Positions 1 to 13,800 of a DNA stretch of 64,000 nucleotides are shown piece after piece. The DNA lies in assembly GCA_949825025.1 (NCBI GenBank), contig OX463785.1, positions 18,043,971 to 18,107,970 of the forward strand, given 5' to 3'. Position 1 is the first letter of the stretch; each line of letters opens with the position of its first letter. Below the pieces are notes generated by a model that did not search any database, was not told the DNA's origin, and saw only the letters and a program-made list of their open reading frames with translations. The stretch comes from Siphlonurus alternatus. Taxonomy: Eukaryota; Arthropoda; Insecta; Ephemeroptera; Siphlonuridae. Both the position numbers and the translations under genes were made by a program.

Positions 1-1686
1 ACACCACATTTTTTTTTTTTTTTTTTTTTTCATTTGTTAATTTTTTCATTTGGACTGCACTGTATAGTAATTTCTGCTATATTTAAGCACTTAATTTTAA
101 TATATATTTTTAACACTTACTTGTTAGCAGATTTAATTTTTCTTACACAAAAATTACAACAATTAAGCTTAATTTTTAAATACTATTATTTATTTATTTT
201 TAATTTTTTTCATCTGAATAAAAAAATACTTTCATTCATTTTTTTTCTCGATCATATAGTAATATTTTTTTATTATTAATTTTTGAAACAACCAAATTAT
301 GTTGTGAAATTTATTAGCTGGTTTATTAATGTGATGTTATTCTCTAAACACACGTACTCAAAACACTTTTCCGCGGCACCTTTTTGAATACCCGCACTTT
401 GCTTTTGGACGGCCTTAACTTTTTTTTTTTTTCTTTTTTCTTTCTTACTTCACACAATTTCTCATCAATTCAATGCCAGCCTTTTCATTAATATTGTTTA
501 TTGCAACTAGCATTTAATTCACCAAAAATCTTTTCATTTTTTCCTATATTGTATGTCTAATGTATTTGTTTTGTTTTGTTTCTTTTTTTTTTTTTTTTTC
601 CAGGAAATAACAAATTCCAAAAATTTGTTATTTACTTTAATTATAGTCAAACATTCAGCCACTAATTTACTAATTAATAAATTACTATATAAAAACAATA
701 TTCACAGCAATTTATTTTTGTAAACCAGAATCTTTGTTAGCCATAATACATATTATTTTTTAAAGGCCCACCTTAATATATTATAATTATACTTAAAATT
801 AAAACTTTGTTAAACTAAGCTTAAGCTAATTATAAGAAATGCTGTGATGTTAATTCTTATCAATGGTTATTTTTATATATAACTTTAAAAGTTAAATTAA
901 AATATACACACGCAACGTAAAAACCACTCTGTTTTATAAAATAATTATAAAACTACGCTTTTTTTTTAAAATCCTCAGCCCCTTTTAATACATTATTGTC
1001 AATAAAAAGAAAATTAAAAAACAGATCTATTATATTACATAAAAACTCTAAAATATTATAAAAAATTGTATTATACAGCAGAAGAAAAACAAACAATAAT
1101 GACTAGAAAGAAGTTATTAAAAAATTTAACATTAATTATTAGCATAAATTAATTTGGTGCCATCACCGAGATTTAGTTTCTTTAAAAAAATCTGTTGAAA
1201 TTTGCTGTTTTTTTGGATATAAAACAACTTTGGTTTAAGCAAGAATATATAACAAATTCAAGCATTTATAGGCAAGTTATTATAAAAAAGGAGCAATGCG
1301 TTAAGCAAAATTAGCTTTAAAAATCGAGCAAAATGGAACTGTAATTTAAAGCACCTTATTATTATTATTATTTTTTTTTACAAACACCAAGGGGAGGAAA
1401 ATGACTCTAAATATTATTATTTTTAACAATATATAGACCCGTAAACATTTGCGAGTAAACCAAAAAATGTTCGTATGACACAATATTTTATTTAACAAGA
1501 AATTATCCCCTCACCCTATTATATTTGTTATTATTATTATTATTGTTATTAACTGAGACTATGGCTGAATTAATTGTAATAGAGAATATTTTAATTACTA
1601 AACTATTGATATATATTTTTGTTTTACGAGAGACAAAGATGTAACAGATGAGGTTGAAATGTTATTAGTATATCTATTGCACTGTG
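1..1686 (-). other. 3' untranslated region and flank of the MBD5/6-like gene
   Basis: This is AT-rich sequence downstream of the stop codon with many homopolymer runs. An AATAAA on the minus strand, 1492-1487, lies about 195 bases past the stop and could be a poly(A) signal. Several others occur because of the base composition, so the transcript end cannot be fixed. No gene is seen here; the small frame at 34-279 on the plus strand is low-complexity F/I/L-rich sequence. Confidence 0.5.
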
Positions 1687-1855
1687 TCATCTTATTAATG
1701 ACTTTTTATTATTTCTTGGTATAGATGTTTCATTATCATCATCAACTTTTTCTTTATTCTTGGTCCCTTGCTCATATTTTTCTGTAGTCATTCTATCAAG
1801 TTCAAGCATAGCTTCTTGTATCGCATTTTCAAGTTGTGAATTCATTTTACGCCCC
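1687..1855 (-). CDS. Exon 7: terminal coding exon, charged helix
   Basis: The acceptor is ATTTTTTCAG|GGGGCG. The G completes the split Lys codon, then [20 protein letters not shown] follows, then RMTTEKYEQ and an acidic/basic tail ending KKSLIR and TGA at 1689-1687. Residues are 1722-1777. The [18 protein letters not shown] stretch has heptad-like spacing of hydrophobic residues and looks like a conserved amphipathic helix following the PWWP, as in MBD5. The exon is too short for simple ORF detection but fits in phase. Confidence 0.9.
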
Positions 1856-4800
1856 CTGAAAAAATAAAATAAAATTCTAGTTAACTAAATAATATATATA
1901 TATACATAAATGACATTTAAATAATAATAAAAAAAAGTTTTAAAAGCATATTTCACAACCCCAGCAGCACCTGAAAACACCATAAGTGCATAATATATTT
2001 TATTTGAAAAAAAGGTCCTGCAATGTAAAAAAGATCCCAAGCGGCTTTAAAAAAAAAGAAAAAAAGGGGGGGGGGGGTTATATAACATTTTGGTACTAGG
2101 GAGAGGTTAGGATGGAGTTAGATAGATATTTTTAATTTTTATGTGTATTAATTAAGCAGCATGCAAAAGCAGTCAAATCAACACAAAAAAATAATATAAA
2201 ATTGTGAAATTTCAATTGTAGGTTTGCATTAAAAAAAAAAAATCTAATTTCAGAATTTGATTGATACATTAATAAACAAAACTTTGCTCAATTTTAAATC
2301 ATTTCCCTAGAGTCTAATAAGAGATGTATAAAGAAGTAAACTTGACGGTGTAAGCAAAGCAGCTAGGTTTTTGTGCCTAAAATTATCTGCATATCGGGAA
2401 TTTAAATTTGTGCAGTATGTAAATAATAGCTGCACTACACTTAAGTTTAAATTTGAGTAATGGATTTAAAGTACTTGGAGATATCCTCATTAAATTTTCA
2501 TAATAATAAGCTTGTTTATGGTAGAAATTGCTGACGTTGAATTTTCTGATACTAGAAGAGCAAATAATTTTTTGTACGATAGATAATTTTATTTTTCATT
2601 TTGTTTATGCAGTCCAGATATAAAACTACAATTTCTTACAGAAAAATAACCATTTAATTCCTTTCATGCGAGCTAGAATGACTCATTCAGAATAAAACTG
2701 ACATTAGCAATGAATTGTTTATTAATTTCAACCTTTAGTTTTTGTTTGTTCATTTGTAAAATGTTAATTACAAAAAATCTTATATGGATCTATTTAATTC
2801 TTAAATGCAGTACTATAATTGATATTATAAAATAACATGCATGAACGGGAAGGAGGTGATATGTACAAATCAAAAATAAAAAGAGATAATTGAATACAAT
2901 TTTTTTAAGTATTTATATGCATTAAAAAACAAATGATTGGAGGATATATTGAAATTTAATGCGGGGTAATATTTGGGTGTTCGAGCAATTTGATTCTCCC
3001 GCTCGACTCACTTGCGAAACTTCTTAGTTGCTCTATGATGAGCTTCAAGTCCTTCAGAGAGGGTCTTTAGGAGACAAAGGTCAACTTGGGATGGGGTGGT
3101 AACTTCCCCAAACCAACGCACCCACACCTTGCGTTCGGTTTCTGGGGTGGTACAGGGGATTGAGGATTCGGAAGGGATATTTTTTGTCGAGGAGGTATCA
3201 TCTCCGTCCTTCAGGGCTACCAACTTGCCCGGCCAGGCTGGAAATCCTCTGGCAGGACCCCAAACAAGGTCTCCGATAGATAGTTCTCGAGGACCCGTTT
3301 CCGTGGTTACCGTTTCTGCTGTGGTAATGTAAAAAAAATTCTAGAGTGTGTCCAACGTCATCTTTACATTTTTTTTTAAAACTTTAGAATACCATTTAAA
3401 AATTTGATTTAAAAAAAAAATGTAATAAATCTTGATTTATTATAAAAAAAAAAGGAGTTCATTCCAATGAACAAAACAAAAATTTTATATCAATGCCCTA
3501 CTCAAATTTGACATCTAAATACATTCATTAATATCATTCTACTTTTGAATTATTTACTTCGAATTTAATGACCTATAAAAATTAATTTTTACTTTCTATT
3601 TTTTTCTTTTTTAAGTAGATTGAAAATTGGTTCATCTCATACAATTTATATAATGAACCATACAAAAAAATCCCTTTAAACGACACCAATTACATAAAAA
3701 AACAAATAAAATAACAAAAATCGCCTCACCTTGCTCCTCCAACTCGTGTGTACTATCTCCCCTAGACTCGATGACCAGCAAGTCGCTATGTTTCCTCTTA
3801 CATCCTCCCATCCTCTTCTCCTCCGTGACAGATGGAATTCCCGCTGGCTTGGTGGAACTCTCGACTTCTTCCTCCGCAGTCAAAGCTGCTAGAGTTCTGT
3901 TGGCCCAGTCGTAAGTCTCCGGGTCCGGCTCTGTACTTGACACGCAGTCTACCGTGGAACTTGATGGCTCAGAGATTGGTGATGCAGTTGTAGTATCGGG
4001 AGGAACTATTTGAGTAGTTGTATCTGGAGGACTACTGTATGCTAACGTTGTTGTATTTGCTTGAAGTATTGTTGGCATTATAGTTTGAGTAGCACAAGCA
4101 GCAGTTTGAGTTGAAACTGAATTTTTTTGTAATAATAATGGTGATGTTAAATCTTGAAATGGTTTTGATAATAAATTACTATTTATAATAAAATTTGGAT
4201 TTACAATATTTGTAGTTGTAGTTGAATTTTGTTGTTGTAATTGTTGATTATTTGCAACTAATGTTGTTTGTTGTTGAACTATTGTTGTATTTTGTTGTAA
4301 TAATGTTGCTGCATTTTGCTGTTGCTGTTGTTGTTGATGATGCTGCTGCTGTGATGTAGATTGCGTTTGTTGAGCACTAGAACATGGTATTATCATTGGT
4401 TGTCCATTCATATTCATACATTGAATAAAATCGCCTTGTAATGGACCTCGTAACGTATTTTGATGATGATTTTGTTGTGATGTATTTTGTGGTGCTAACG
4501 TTACTTGTTGTCCATGTTGATTAACCATAAGTCCATTTAATGCAGTTTGTTGTGTGAATGCTCCGTTAACTAAAAATTGTGATTGAGGAGAAATTAATTG
4601 TCCGTTTTGTGAAATAACTTGTCCTGTTGTTATTTTATTACTAATGACTTGAGTTTGTGGACCTGGTGTTCTTATAACCATTCCTGGAGTTGCTATTAAA
4701 TTTTGTTGTCCTCCAAACATATTTTGTCCTTGTAACGATGTCAACACTTGTTGTCCGTTGACATTTTGTAACTGAAGTTGTACCGTCGCGTGACCTGGCT

Positions 4801-7800
4801 CTGATTGCACTAGAGTTCCGTCCGGTAGGGTGTTCATCATAACGGCACCTTGCAGTCCTTGCAAACTCGGCATCATAAGGGTGGTTCCTCCTTGTAACAG
4901 TTGTTGTAACTGGAAGTTTTGCATGAAACCTCCACCTCCGTTAAGAAGATTAAGAGGTTGAATCAAATTAATTGAATTTTGAGGAGAAGTCAGGAAATTA
5001 CCACCGAGATTATTAAATTGTTGTTGTGCTTGTTGCTGAGCTGAATTTTGATTTCCATTTTGATGTTGTTGATGATGATTATTTGAAGGAAATTGTAAAA
5101 ATTGATGTTTATTACCAGGTAATATTGTAACTGCTTGTAACATAGGAGCTTGTTGTTGTGTTTGAATTGTTTGAAAATTTTGCATTATAACTGGTGAATT
5201 TTGTAATTGTAACATTGATGCTACAGTTTGTTGATTAGATTTACGTTTTTTGCCTTTCTTTTTATTATGAACCATTGAATTACCTAATAAATCTGCATTT
5301 GTTATTATAGTTCTATTATCATCAGGTGTTAATTGACTTTGATGTATAACGTTACCAGCTAACGTTAATTGTAAAGGTGATCCCATTCCTTCTACAGTAA
5401 CAGTTTGAGGAAGCATTCCAGGTTGATGTAGTAATAAAGGAGTAGTACATGGTAATGTATTTACTAATTGCATCATTGGTTGTCCCATATTCATTGTAGG
5501 AATCATTTGAGTCATAGTCGTTGTAGTTGAAACAGGAACTGTTGATTGTTGATTATTTGAATTTAATAATTTTTGTGGTTGTTGTGTTGTCATTATTAAT
5601 TGTCCGTTACTTGATACTAATATATGACCAGGTGGTAAACCTGATTTTAATATTTGATTTTGATCAACAATATGTCCATTATTTTCATTAATAATTCTAG
5701 TAGTTTGATGTTGCTGTTGTTGTTGTTGATGCTGCTGCTGTTGTTGTTGATGATGTTGCTGCTGCTGTTGATGCTGTTGAGGTGGAACTTGAATACTACT
5801 AACAACACTTTGAACCATTTCTAATGGAGATTTTGTAACATGAACTGGGAATGTAGGAGAAGTCATAACTGTAGATGTAGGTGGAGAAATATTACTCATT
5901 GTAACTGTAACGGTATTTGTTCTACCAGCTTGAACTGATGTTATAGTATTTCTACTAACAGTATGTCCACTTGCCATTGTTGTAACTTGTGGTGTTATAA
6001 TTTCACAAGGACATTTTTCACAATCAGTTTGTTGTGTTGAACTACTAGGAGATGGTGTACTTTGTTGATTTCTAGTAGAACAAATTTGACTTGTACTAAT
6101 AGTACCACCTTGTATTGGTCCTTTTGGATCAGGATTAGGACTAGCTTTATCTTGTGCTATTGTAGATGACGTTACAGGATCTGGAGATGGTAATGTATCT
6201 TTTACAGTACTTTGATATAACGCTGCTGCGGCAGCCGCTGCTGCGTTATTCATCGAACAAGCTTGACATTCAGATGCACTATCAGGTAATGATAACTGTT
6301 GATTTGTGTATGACGAACTTACAGAATTTGCTTGAGAGAATATAACGGTACCTTGTGATACCGTAGTTCTGTTCATTCCTTTAGGAAGAATGACGTTGCT
6401 TGGAAGTGGAACTATTGTTGACGGAGAGGAATTAGAAGACGTTGACGAAGTTGATAACGTAGGAGATGTTTCTAATGACGATGGTGGCCTTTGATTTATG
6501 AAATTAATTCCAGTTTGTCGTAATATTGTACTGTTTAATAATGCAGTCTGTTGTGCTAAGTAACCATTAGGATCTTCCATAAATGATGGAATTCCTACAA
6601 TAGAATTTGGATCTGGTTGTATGAACTGTGGTTGTTGTTGCTGCTGTTGCTGCTGTTGCTGCTGTTGTTGCTGCTGTTGTTGTTGATTTGGTCTATTATG
6701 ATCACCTGGTATTTGTCTAACATCAATATTTGGACATGGAGATTCTCTATTTAATTTAATTCTTTTTGTTTTTGATTTTTTCCGTTTAGAAACATCATCC
6801 CATGATAATTGATGTAATGGTATTTCTCTATCATAAATACCATGGCATTGTACTGTTGTGTTCCATTGTTGCTGTTGTTGCGTTGACTGTTGTTGCTGCT
6901 GTTGCTGCTGCTGTTGTTGATTATTTACAATAGTACTATTTGATTGTTGATAATTGAAATTTGTATTATAAGGTTGAATATAAGGAGGGGGTAGTTGTGG
7001 CCTCGGTTGCCCTTGCTTTGCCAAATGTTCTTGGTATGACTTGTTAGCCATATCGATGAACTGTCCACTGTACATGACTTGCTGTTGCGGAGAAGTTTTG
7101 TGCATTTCCGCTTGATGCATCATCACTCTGTGCTCTGCTGAGCTCACAGTCGTATTTGCCATGGAGACTGGCTGAGGGAACTGTCGGAACTGTTGTTGCG
7201 GAGGTCCGACGTTGGGAATTTGATGACAAGGAGGCCTCAATTGTTGTTGTGGAGGGAAGTGTTGCAACTGAGGTGGTGGTGGTGGAGCTGGCTGCAATTG
7301 TTGAAGATGCGGCTGCTGCTGTTGAGGTTGGTTCACGGGGTCCCAGCCCTGTAAACAAGACTTGGTATTAGAAACATAGGAAAGATCAAGGTTTTCGTTT
7401 AATCAAATTTAATTTTATGTTTAAAGCTTCAAAATCCGGCTATTTTGTTTTTGGTTAGTTTTTGAAAAATCCTTCATTTTCGAACTCCCCGGGTCGAATT
7501 ACATGGACTCACGGATTTTCAGCAAGATTAAGCTAAAATTACAAGTTTTGGTTTTGTCAAGTTTGTCGTTTTCGCTGTTTTCAAGTTTAAGGCTTCAAAA
7601 TCCGGCTTATTTGTTTGTGGTTAGATTTTGAAAATTCCTTCATTTTCGAACTCCTCGGGTCCAATTACATGGACTTACGGATTTTCAGCAAGATCGAGCT
7701 AAAATTACAAGTTTTGGTTTTGTCAAGTTTGTCGTTTTCGCTGTTTTCAAGTTTAAGGCTTCAAAATCCGACTTTTTTGTTTGTGGTTAGATTTTGAAAA

Positions 7801-10800
7801 TTCCTTCATTTTCGAACTCCCCGGGTCCAATTACATGGACTTACGGATTCTCAGCAAGATCGAGCTAAAATTACAAGTTTTGGATTTGTCAAGTTTGCCG
7901 TTTTTGCTGTTTTCAAGTTTAAGGCTTCAAAATCCGGCTTTTTTGTTTGTGGTTAGAATTTGAAAATTCCTTCATTTTCGAACTCCCCGGGTCCAATTAC
8001 ATTGACTCACGTATTTTCAGCAAGATCGAGCTGAAATTACAAGTTTTGGTTTTGTCATGTTTGTCGTTTTTGCTGTTTTCAAGTTTAAGGCTTCAAAATC
8101 CGGCTTTTTTGTTTGTGGTTAGATTTTGAAATTTCTTTCATTTTCGAACTCCCCGGGTCCAATTACATGGACTTACGGATTTTCAGCAAAATTGAGCTAA
8201 AATTACAAGTTTTGGTTTTGTCATGTTTGTCGTTTTCGCTGTTTTCAAGTTTAAGGTTTCAAAATCCGGCTTTTTTGTTTGTGGTTAGATTTTGAAATTT
8301 TCCTTCATTTTCGAACTCCCCGGGTCCAATTACATGGACTCACGGATTTTCAGCATGATCGAGCTAAAATTACAAGTTTTGGTTTTGTCAAGTTTGTCGT
8401 TTTCGCTGTTTTCAAGTTTAATTTAACAACTTTTAATTTATTACAAATTACAGCATTAGAAAGCTTTAAATTCACTGGTTTCTTAAAGAAAGCTCCTCAG
8501 AAAAGTAATTAGAGTAGAGTTAATCAATAGTGTAAGAAATGGACAGGAACACTTGTTAATTAAAAACAGAAAATGTATTTTTTTTTTTTTTTTTAAATAT
8601 AATGTATTTTGCAAGCCAATTTTGCAAGCCAAATAAAGTTTATAACTTAGATAAAATTTTGTAGCAAAAAGGTGTCATAAAAAATAAGAAATTATCTAAA
8701 AAGGAAGAGAATTTGCCTTTTTTTTTTTTTACTTATTACGCAAATTGGGATAGTGTTTTATTGCAAGAACTTACAATGATAAGGTACTTACGAATTGGTA
8801 AAATACAATTTGAAATAGTGTATAAGAATTTTCAGGCATTTATTATTTATTGAATTATGTTCATAAATTAGTTTGTGCTTATTCCATATTACCCTATAAT
8901 TATCAACGGACTTGACACGTTTTTCAATAATTTTATGTAATTATACTATGCTTATATGTGCTGTGGAGGTATATTTGTGGACAGCCCAGGTAATATTGCT
9001 GCTGGTTTACCCCTTAAGGAATATGGCGCCAAGTTATGTATGTAAAATTATGCCTTATACTGTTTAATCCCCGATATACTCATACCCTGTTGACTCTACT
9101 CACCCTTGTTGTCCCCATGTCCTTGTGTTGCTGAGAGGCGAGACGGTCTCGCTGGGCTAACAGTTGTGACACCAACACTCCATCGTAGGGGCCACCACCC
9201 TTGCGACGTCGTCTGCTGCGCACCGCCCCGGCACCAACCAGCTGAGGGGGCTGACAGTCTGCAAAATATAAGTGACGTCAGAAGGTGTTCTCGTCAATGA
9301 GAAAATTAAAATTTACCATCATAAAATTTGGATGTATAATTTTTCAGTAACATTATAAAATTTACCCTCATAAAATGTTAAAATCTGTAAATTTTTATTT
9401 TTTACTAACATTGTAAAATTTTTAATTAAGCATTATTTTTAATCCATAGACAAGATGTTGTTTCTTTCCAGACAATTTAAGGGATTAATTAAAAATAAGA
9501 TTTTTATTTTTTTTTTATTAATTTAAGTGTTTGTTTTATTTGAAATATGTTTATTATTAATTTTATAATATTTTACAGAAGAAAATTTGAAGTGAATTGG
9601 CAAAACAAAATAAATATTGAAAATAGTATAATTTATTTTATATAGTTTTACTTACACTATAAAAAAAGACAAATTTTAATGTCAATAAATCAATCAATGT
9701 GAAATTGCATTAATTCTTTGGTCTTACTTTTTTGTTATGCAGTTGCATAAAATTTAAACATACCTAAAAAATAAATTAAAATAAACTAGTTAAAATTGAA
9801 CTTCTCAAAATATATTTAAGAATAAATTAACAATAAAATATTATGTTGTATTTATTAATATTTTTGTCTTAATTTACCAATTAGTGTCGAGATAACAGAA
9901 GATATCCAAACTTTACTATATAATTATAACACTAATTAAGAGCTCATATATTTTAATTATCATCAGCTTGCTCACACCTGCTGCATTAAATTTAATTATG
10001 TGCACACAATTTTAATGTGATTATCATTTTATATACCAAGTGTACGAAATGACAACAATTATTAAATAGAAATTGAGGAAGTGTCATTAAAATTTATTAT
10101 GGAAATACTGCAATTAAATTTCAACAGAATCTTATTAAATGTGGAGTAAATTCAAAGCAAATTTTTAATATTAATAATAATTTATACAAGTTAACCATTA
10201 AATTCAATTAAAGTATTAGTTTCATTTGAAATAAAAATTAGCATTAAAATTATGGATTTATAATTTATTCCACACACAAAAAAAATCAAAGTTCTATTCA
10301 TTCTATCGACAGCATCTTTAAATAAGCGTTGACGTGTACGACATTTTTTTAAAGAAGTAACAAGATTTTTTTTTTATTTCTACGTAGAAATGATATTAAC
10401 TGCTACATGATATATCAACAGACATTATTTTTTTCTTCTTCCCCCCTCAAATATAAAAAAAAAATCAACCTAATGACAGCTGTGAAGTTAAGAGGGACAT
10501 GCACACATGTTAGCGATAACAAACGATTCTTTGACACATGCAAGCTTGAGTTTGCGCTGACATCTGCTAATTTTACCATTGTTATAATGTATTATATATA
10601 TTATAGAGAATTATCATCACTTTAAATCTTATTTTTAAAACAATGGGAAGAAAAAAAAAATAACATAATTTGTATGTCTAATTTTTATAAGAAATAATGA
10701 GTATTTTAAGACAATATCTAATTATATTATACGCTCTCATTTTTCTTTAAAAAATGTAATTAGTAACTTGTGTTAAAAAAAGAATATAAGAATTTTTAAT

Positions 10801-13800
10801 ATGGTATTAAAGTAAGGGTAAAATTTTTAATGTCTTGTTGACCCCTTGTATAAAATTTAAAAGAGAATTTTTCAACCGCTACAGTTTTTTTTTAAAAGAA
10901 GTAAAAAGGGGGAGACCCTTGTGCCCTTTCCCATGGGACTTTATGTAATAATAAAGAAAGATCGCTTGCTCGTTGCTTAGTTTAGCATGGGAATAAAAGT
11001 TAAGAAGATATTATTCTTTCTGTTTAAATAAAAAAAAAATGTAACAATTTTTTACAAAAAAAAATTATATAACAAGTTTTAAGTATTACAATACAGAAAG
11101 AGTGTTTAAAAATGTTTTGAGGCTTAAAAACTTTTAGTTAAGAAAAAAAAAAAGTGATGAAAAGAATGATTGTTATCCGTGGATCTGTATATTATAAAAA
11201 AATAATTATATATAATACAAAAATGATAAGAAACGTGCGAAATAAATAAATTGTGATACATTTTTTTATTTACGCATCTGTTTTTTTTTTATAAGATTTT
11301 TAACTTACGATATAAAAAAAATATATAATATTAAAATTTTAAAATAATAAATAAACATTATAGAGGTGTACATATTTAATTAATAAATAAAAATATGTAA
11401 ATATTTTAACTTTTAAAAATAATTAATTATTTATATTGTATTATATACAACAAAGGGAACTGAATAATTAATATATATTAATGTCAGTTAGATAAACGAA
11501 CAAACGTGTGGGTGTATATTATAAAAAAAGGGGGGGGTGAGTAAAAATTTTGTAGATACGAAAAAAATTCACTCAACAAAAAAAAAAGTGAAGTACGTAG
11601 TGAGAGGGGGAATAATAGTCCGGTATTACAGTCAGTTCTGCATGAGAGAACCCGGAGAGTGATAAGAACCCTCCTCCCCCTCCTATATAACACCTGCCGG
11701 ACTCACTATAGCACACACTATCGCACGAGTTACGTATTATAACGTATATAGTATATACTACAATACACGCGTTATACACTGTACAAAAAAAAATTGAAAC
11801 ACAAGTACACCATGCCCACGTATAAATTTTGACTACTTTGGGCTTGGTTTGCTAGCCCAAAATAGCATTGCTAGCTCAAAATTACTTTCCTTCAAGTATC
11901 AGTTTGGGCTGCGAAGCCCAGAGTACCTCAAAATGGCTTTAAAGTGTTATTGAGCTATCTGAACTCAAATTTGCTTATAACCAAAGTAGCCCACGATTGT
12001 CCAATAATGCTTCAGGCTTTATTTAGACCAAACATGCTCATTTAAGCCTCCAGCTCAGATTGGAATTTTATAGCTTAAAATAGACCAGATTTGTGACCAA
12101 GCAATTTTAACCTAATTAAGACCAAACAAGCTTGAAACAAATTTAAGCTAGCTGTTGACCGTTTTAGCCCAAAATGGCACCTAATATCCCCAGGGTTGCA
12201 GTAAGCTTGTTATTGGCCAAAAAAGCTCAATTAAGCCCAAGCTCAACTTAGCTTCATGTAGCTGTATATTGACCAATCCAGCTAAAATAAATCTGAGCAC
12301 CCTGTAGACCATTTCTGCCCAAAATAGCCATGAATGAATTCCTTGCCTCGGCCAGCACAAAGTGAGCCAAAAATGCTTAAAATGGCACTCTTCAGCCCAA
12401 ACATGCCCTTTTTTACTCTGAAAGTATTCATGTGCTTGACCAAGCCCAAAATGGACCAAAAAAGCTTAAAAAGGCACTCTTTAGCCCAAACATACCCCTT
12501 TTTACTCTGAATGTATTCCTCAGGTTGGCTCAGTTCAAAATAGCCCAAAATAGCTTAAAATGGATTTTTTTTGCCCAAAGATGTTTTTTCCCTCCCTGAA
12601 TGTACTGCATTGGTTAGGTAGCCCAAAGTGGACCAAAACAGCTTAAAATGGACCTCTTTTGCCCAAAGATGTGCCGGTCCACCCTGAATGTACTGCATTG
12701 GTTAAGGTAGCCCAAAGTGGACCAAAACAGCTTAAAATGGACCTCTTTTGCCCAAAGATGTGCCGATCCACCCTGAATGTACTGCATTGGTTAAGGTAGC
12801 TCTACCTTAACCAACGCAGTACATTCAGGGTGGATCGGCACATCTTTGGGCAAAAGAGGTCCATTTTAAGCTGTTTTGGTCCACTTTGGGCTACCTTAAC
12901 CAATGCAGTACATTCAGGGTGGATCGGCACATCTTTGGGCAAAAGAGGTCCATTTTAAGCTGTTTTGGTCCACTTTGGGCTACCTTAGCCAATGCAGTAC
13001 ATTCAGGGTGGATCGGCACATCTTTGGGCAAAAGAGGTCCATTTTAAGCTGTTTTGGTCCACTTTGGGCTACCTTTACCAATGCAGTACATTCAAGGTGG
13101 ATCGGCACATCTTTGGGAGCCCAAAGTGGACCAAAACAGCTTCAAATGGACCTCTTTTGCCCAGAGATGTGCCGATCCGCCCTGAATGTATGCATACTGC
13201 ATTGATTTAGGTAACTTAAAGTGAACCATTACAGCTTAAAATAGACCTCATCTATAAGCTGGGTCTATTATATTTATCAGAATTATTTAAGTCGTCTGTC
13301 ATGTTTACAAAGATTTCGCCATTTGTAGACTTTTGGAGATTAATTTAGCGCGTTTCCGATGGTTTCCGATCGGTTCCGAACTTCCGATCGCTCTGATTGG
13401 TTCATTTGAATTCATTTCTCTACCGGTTTTCCATCTGACTTGTAACAGTCGACAATGTTGTTGTTGTTGCAGTATGTATATTTCTTATAGTGTCCTAAGT
13501 AGTGTCATGTATCTATTATTTTAAGGTTTTCTTTAGTGTAGTAATGCGTTAATCATCTGCTAAGGTAAGCATACATGTATATAGTCTATATACATCAATA
13601 TCTCAGGGTTAAAGTTGATTGGGAAATGTTTTTCTGTTCATGCCACCGGGTGGCATATCTCTAGCTCCTAATAGGTTTAAGCTGCTAACAATGCAGTTCC
13701 TCAGCCTATTCTTCCACAATTTTGAAGAAAAAAGCAGTTCTACACAGCCAAAATGTAAGGAAATAAATGAACAAAGGTTAATTTTGTTCTAAAATTGCGG

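Noticed and set aside
34..279. 81-codon plus-strand frame near the left edge
   Set aside because: F/I/L/Y-rich translation of T-rich DNA downstream of the gene; no domain and no splice context.
7044..7371. Frames of 71-104 codons overlapping the start of exon 5 in other frames
   Set aside because: They are shadows of the CAG/CAA-rich exon on both strands.
7615..8512. Series of near-identical 60-77 codon frames
   Set aside because: They repeat with the 166-bp tandem array and simply reflect a unit lacking stops in one frame.
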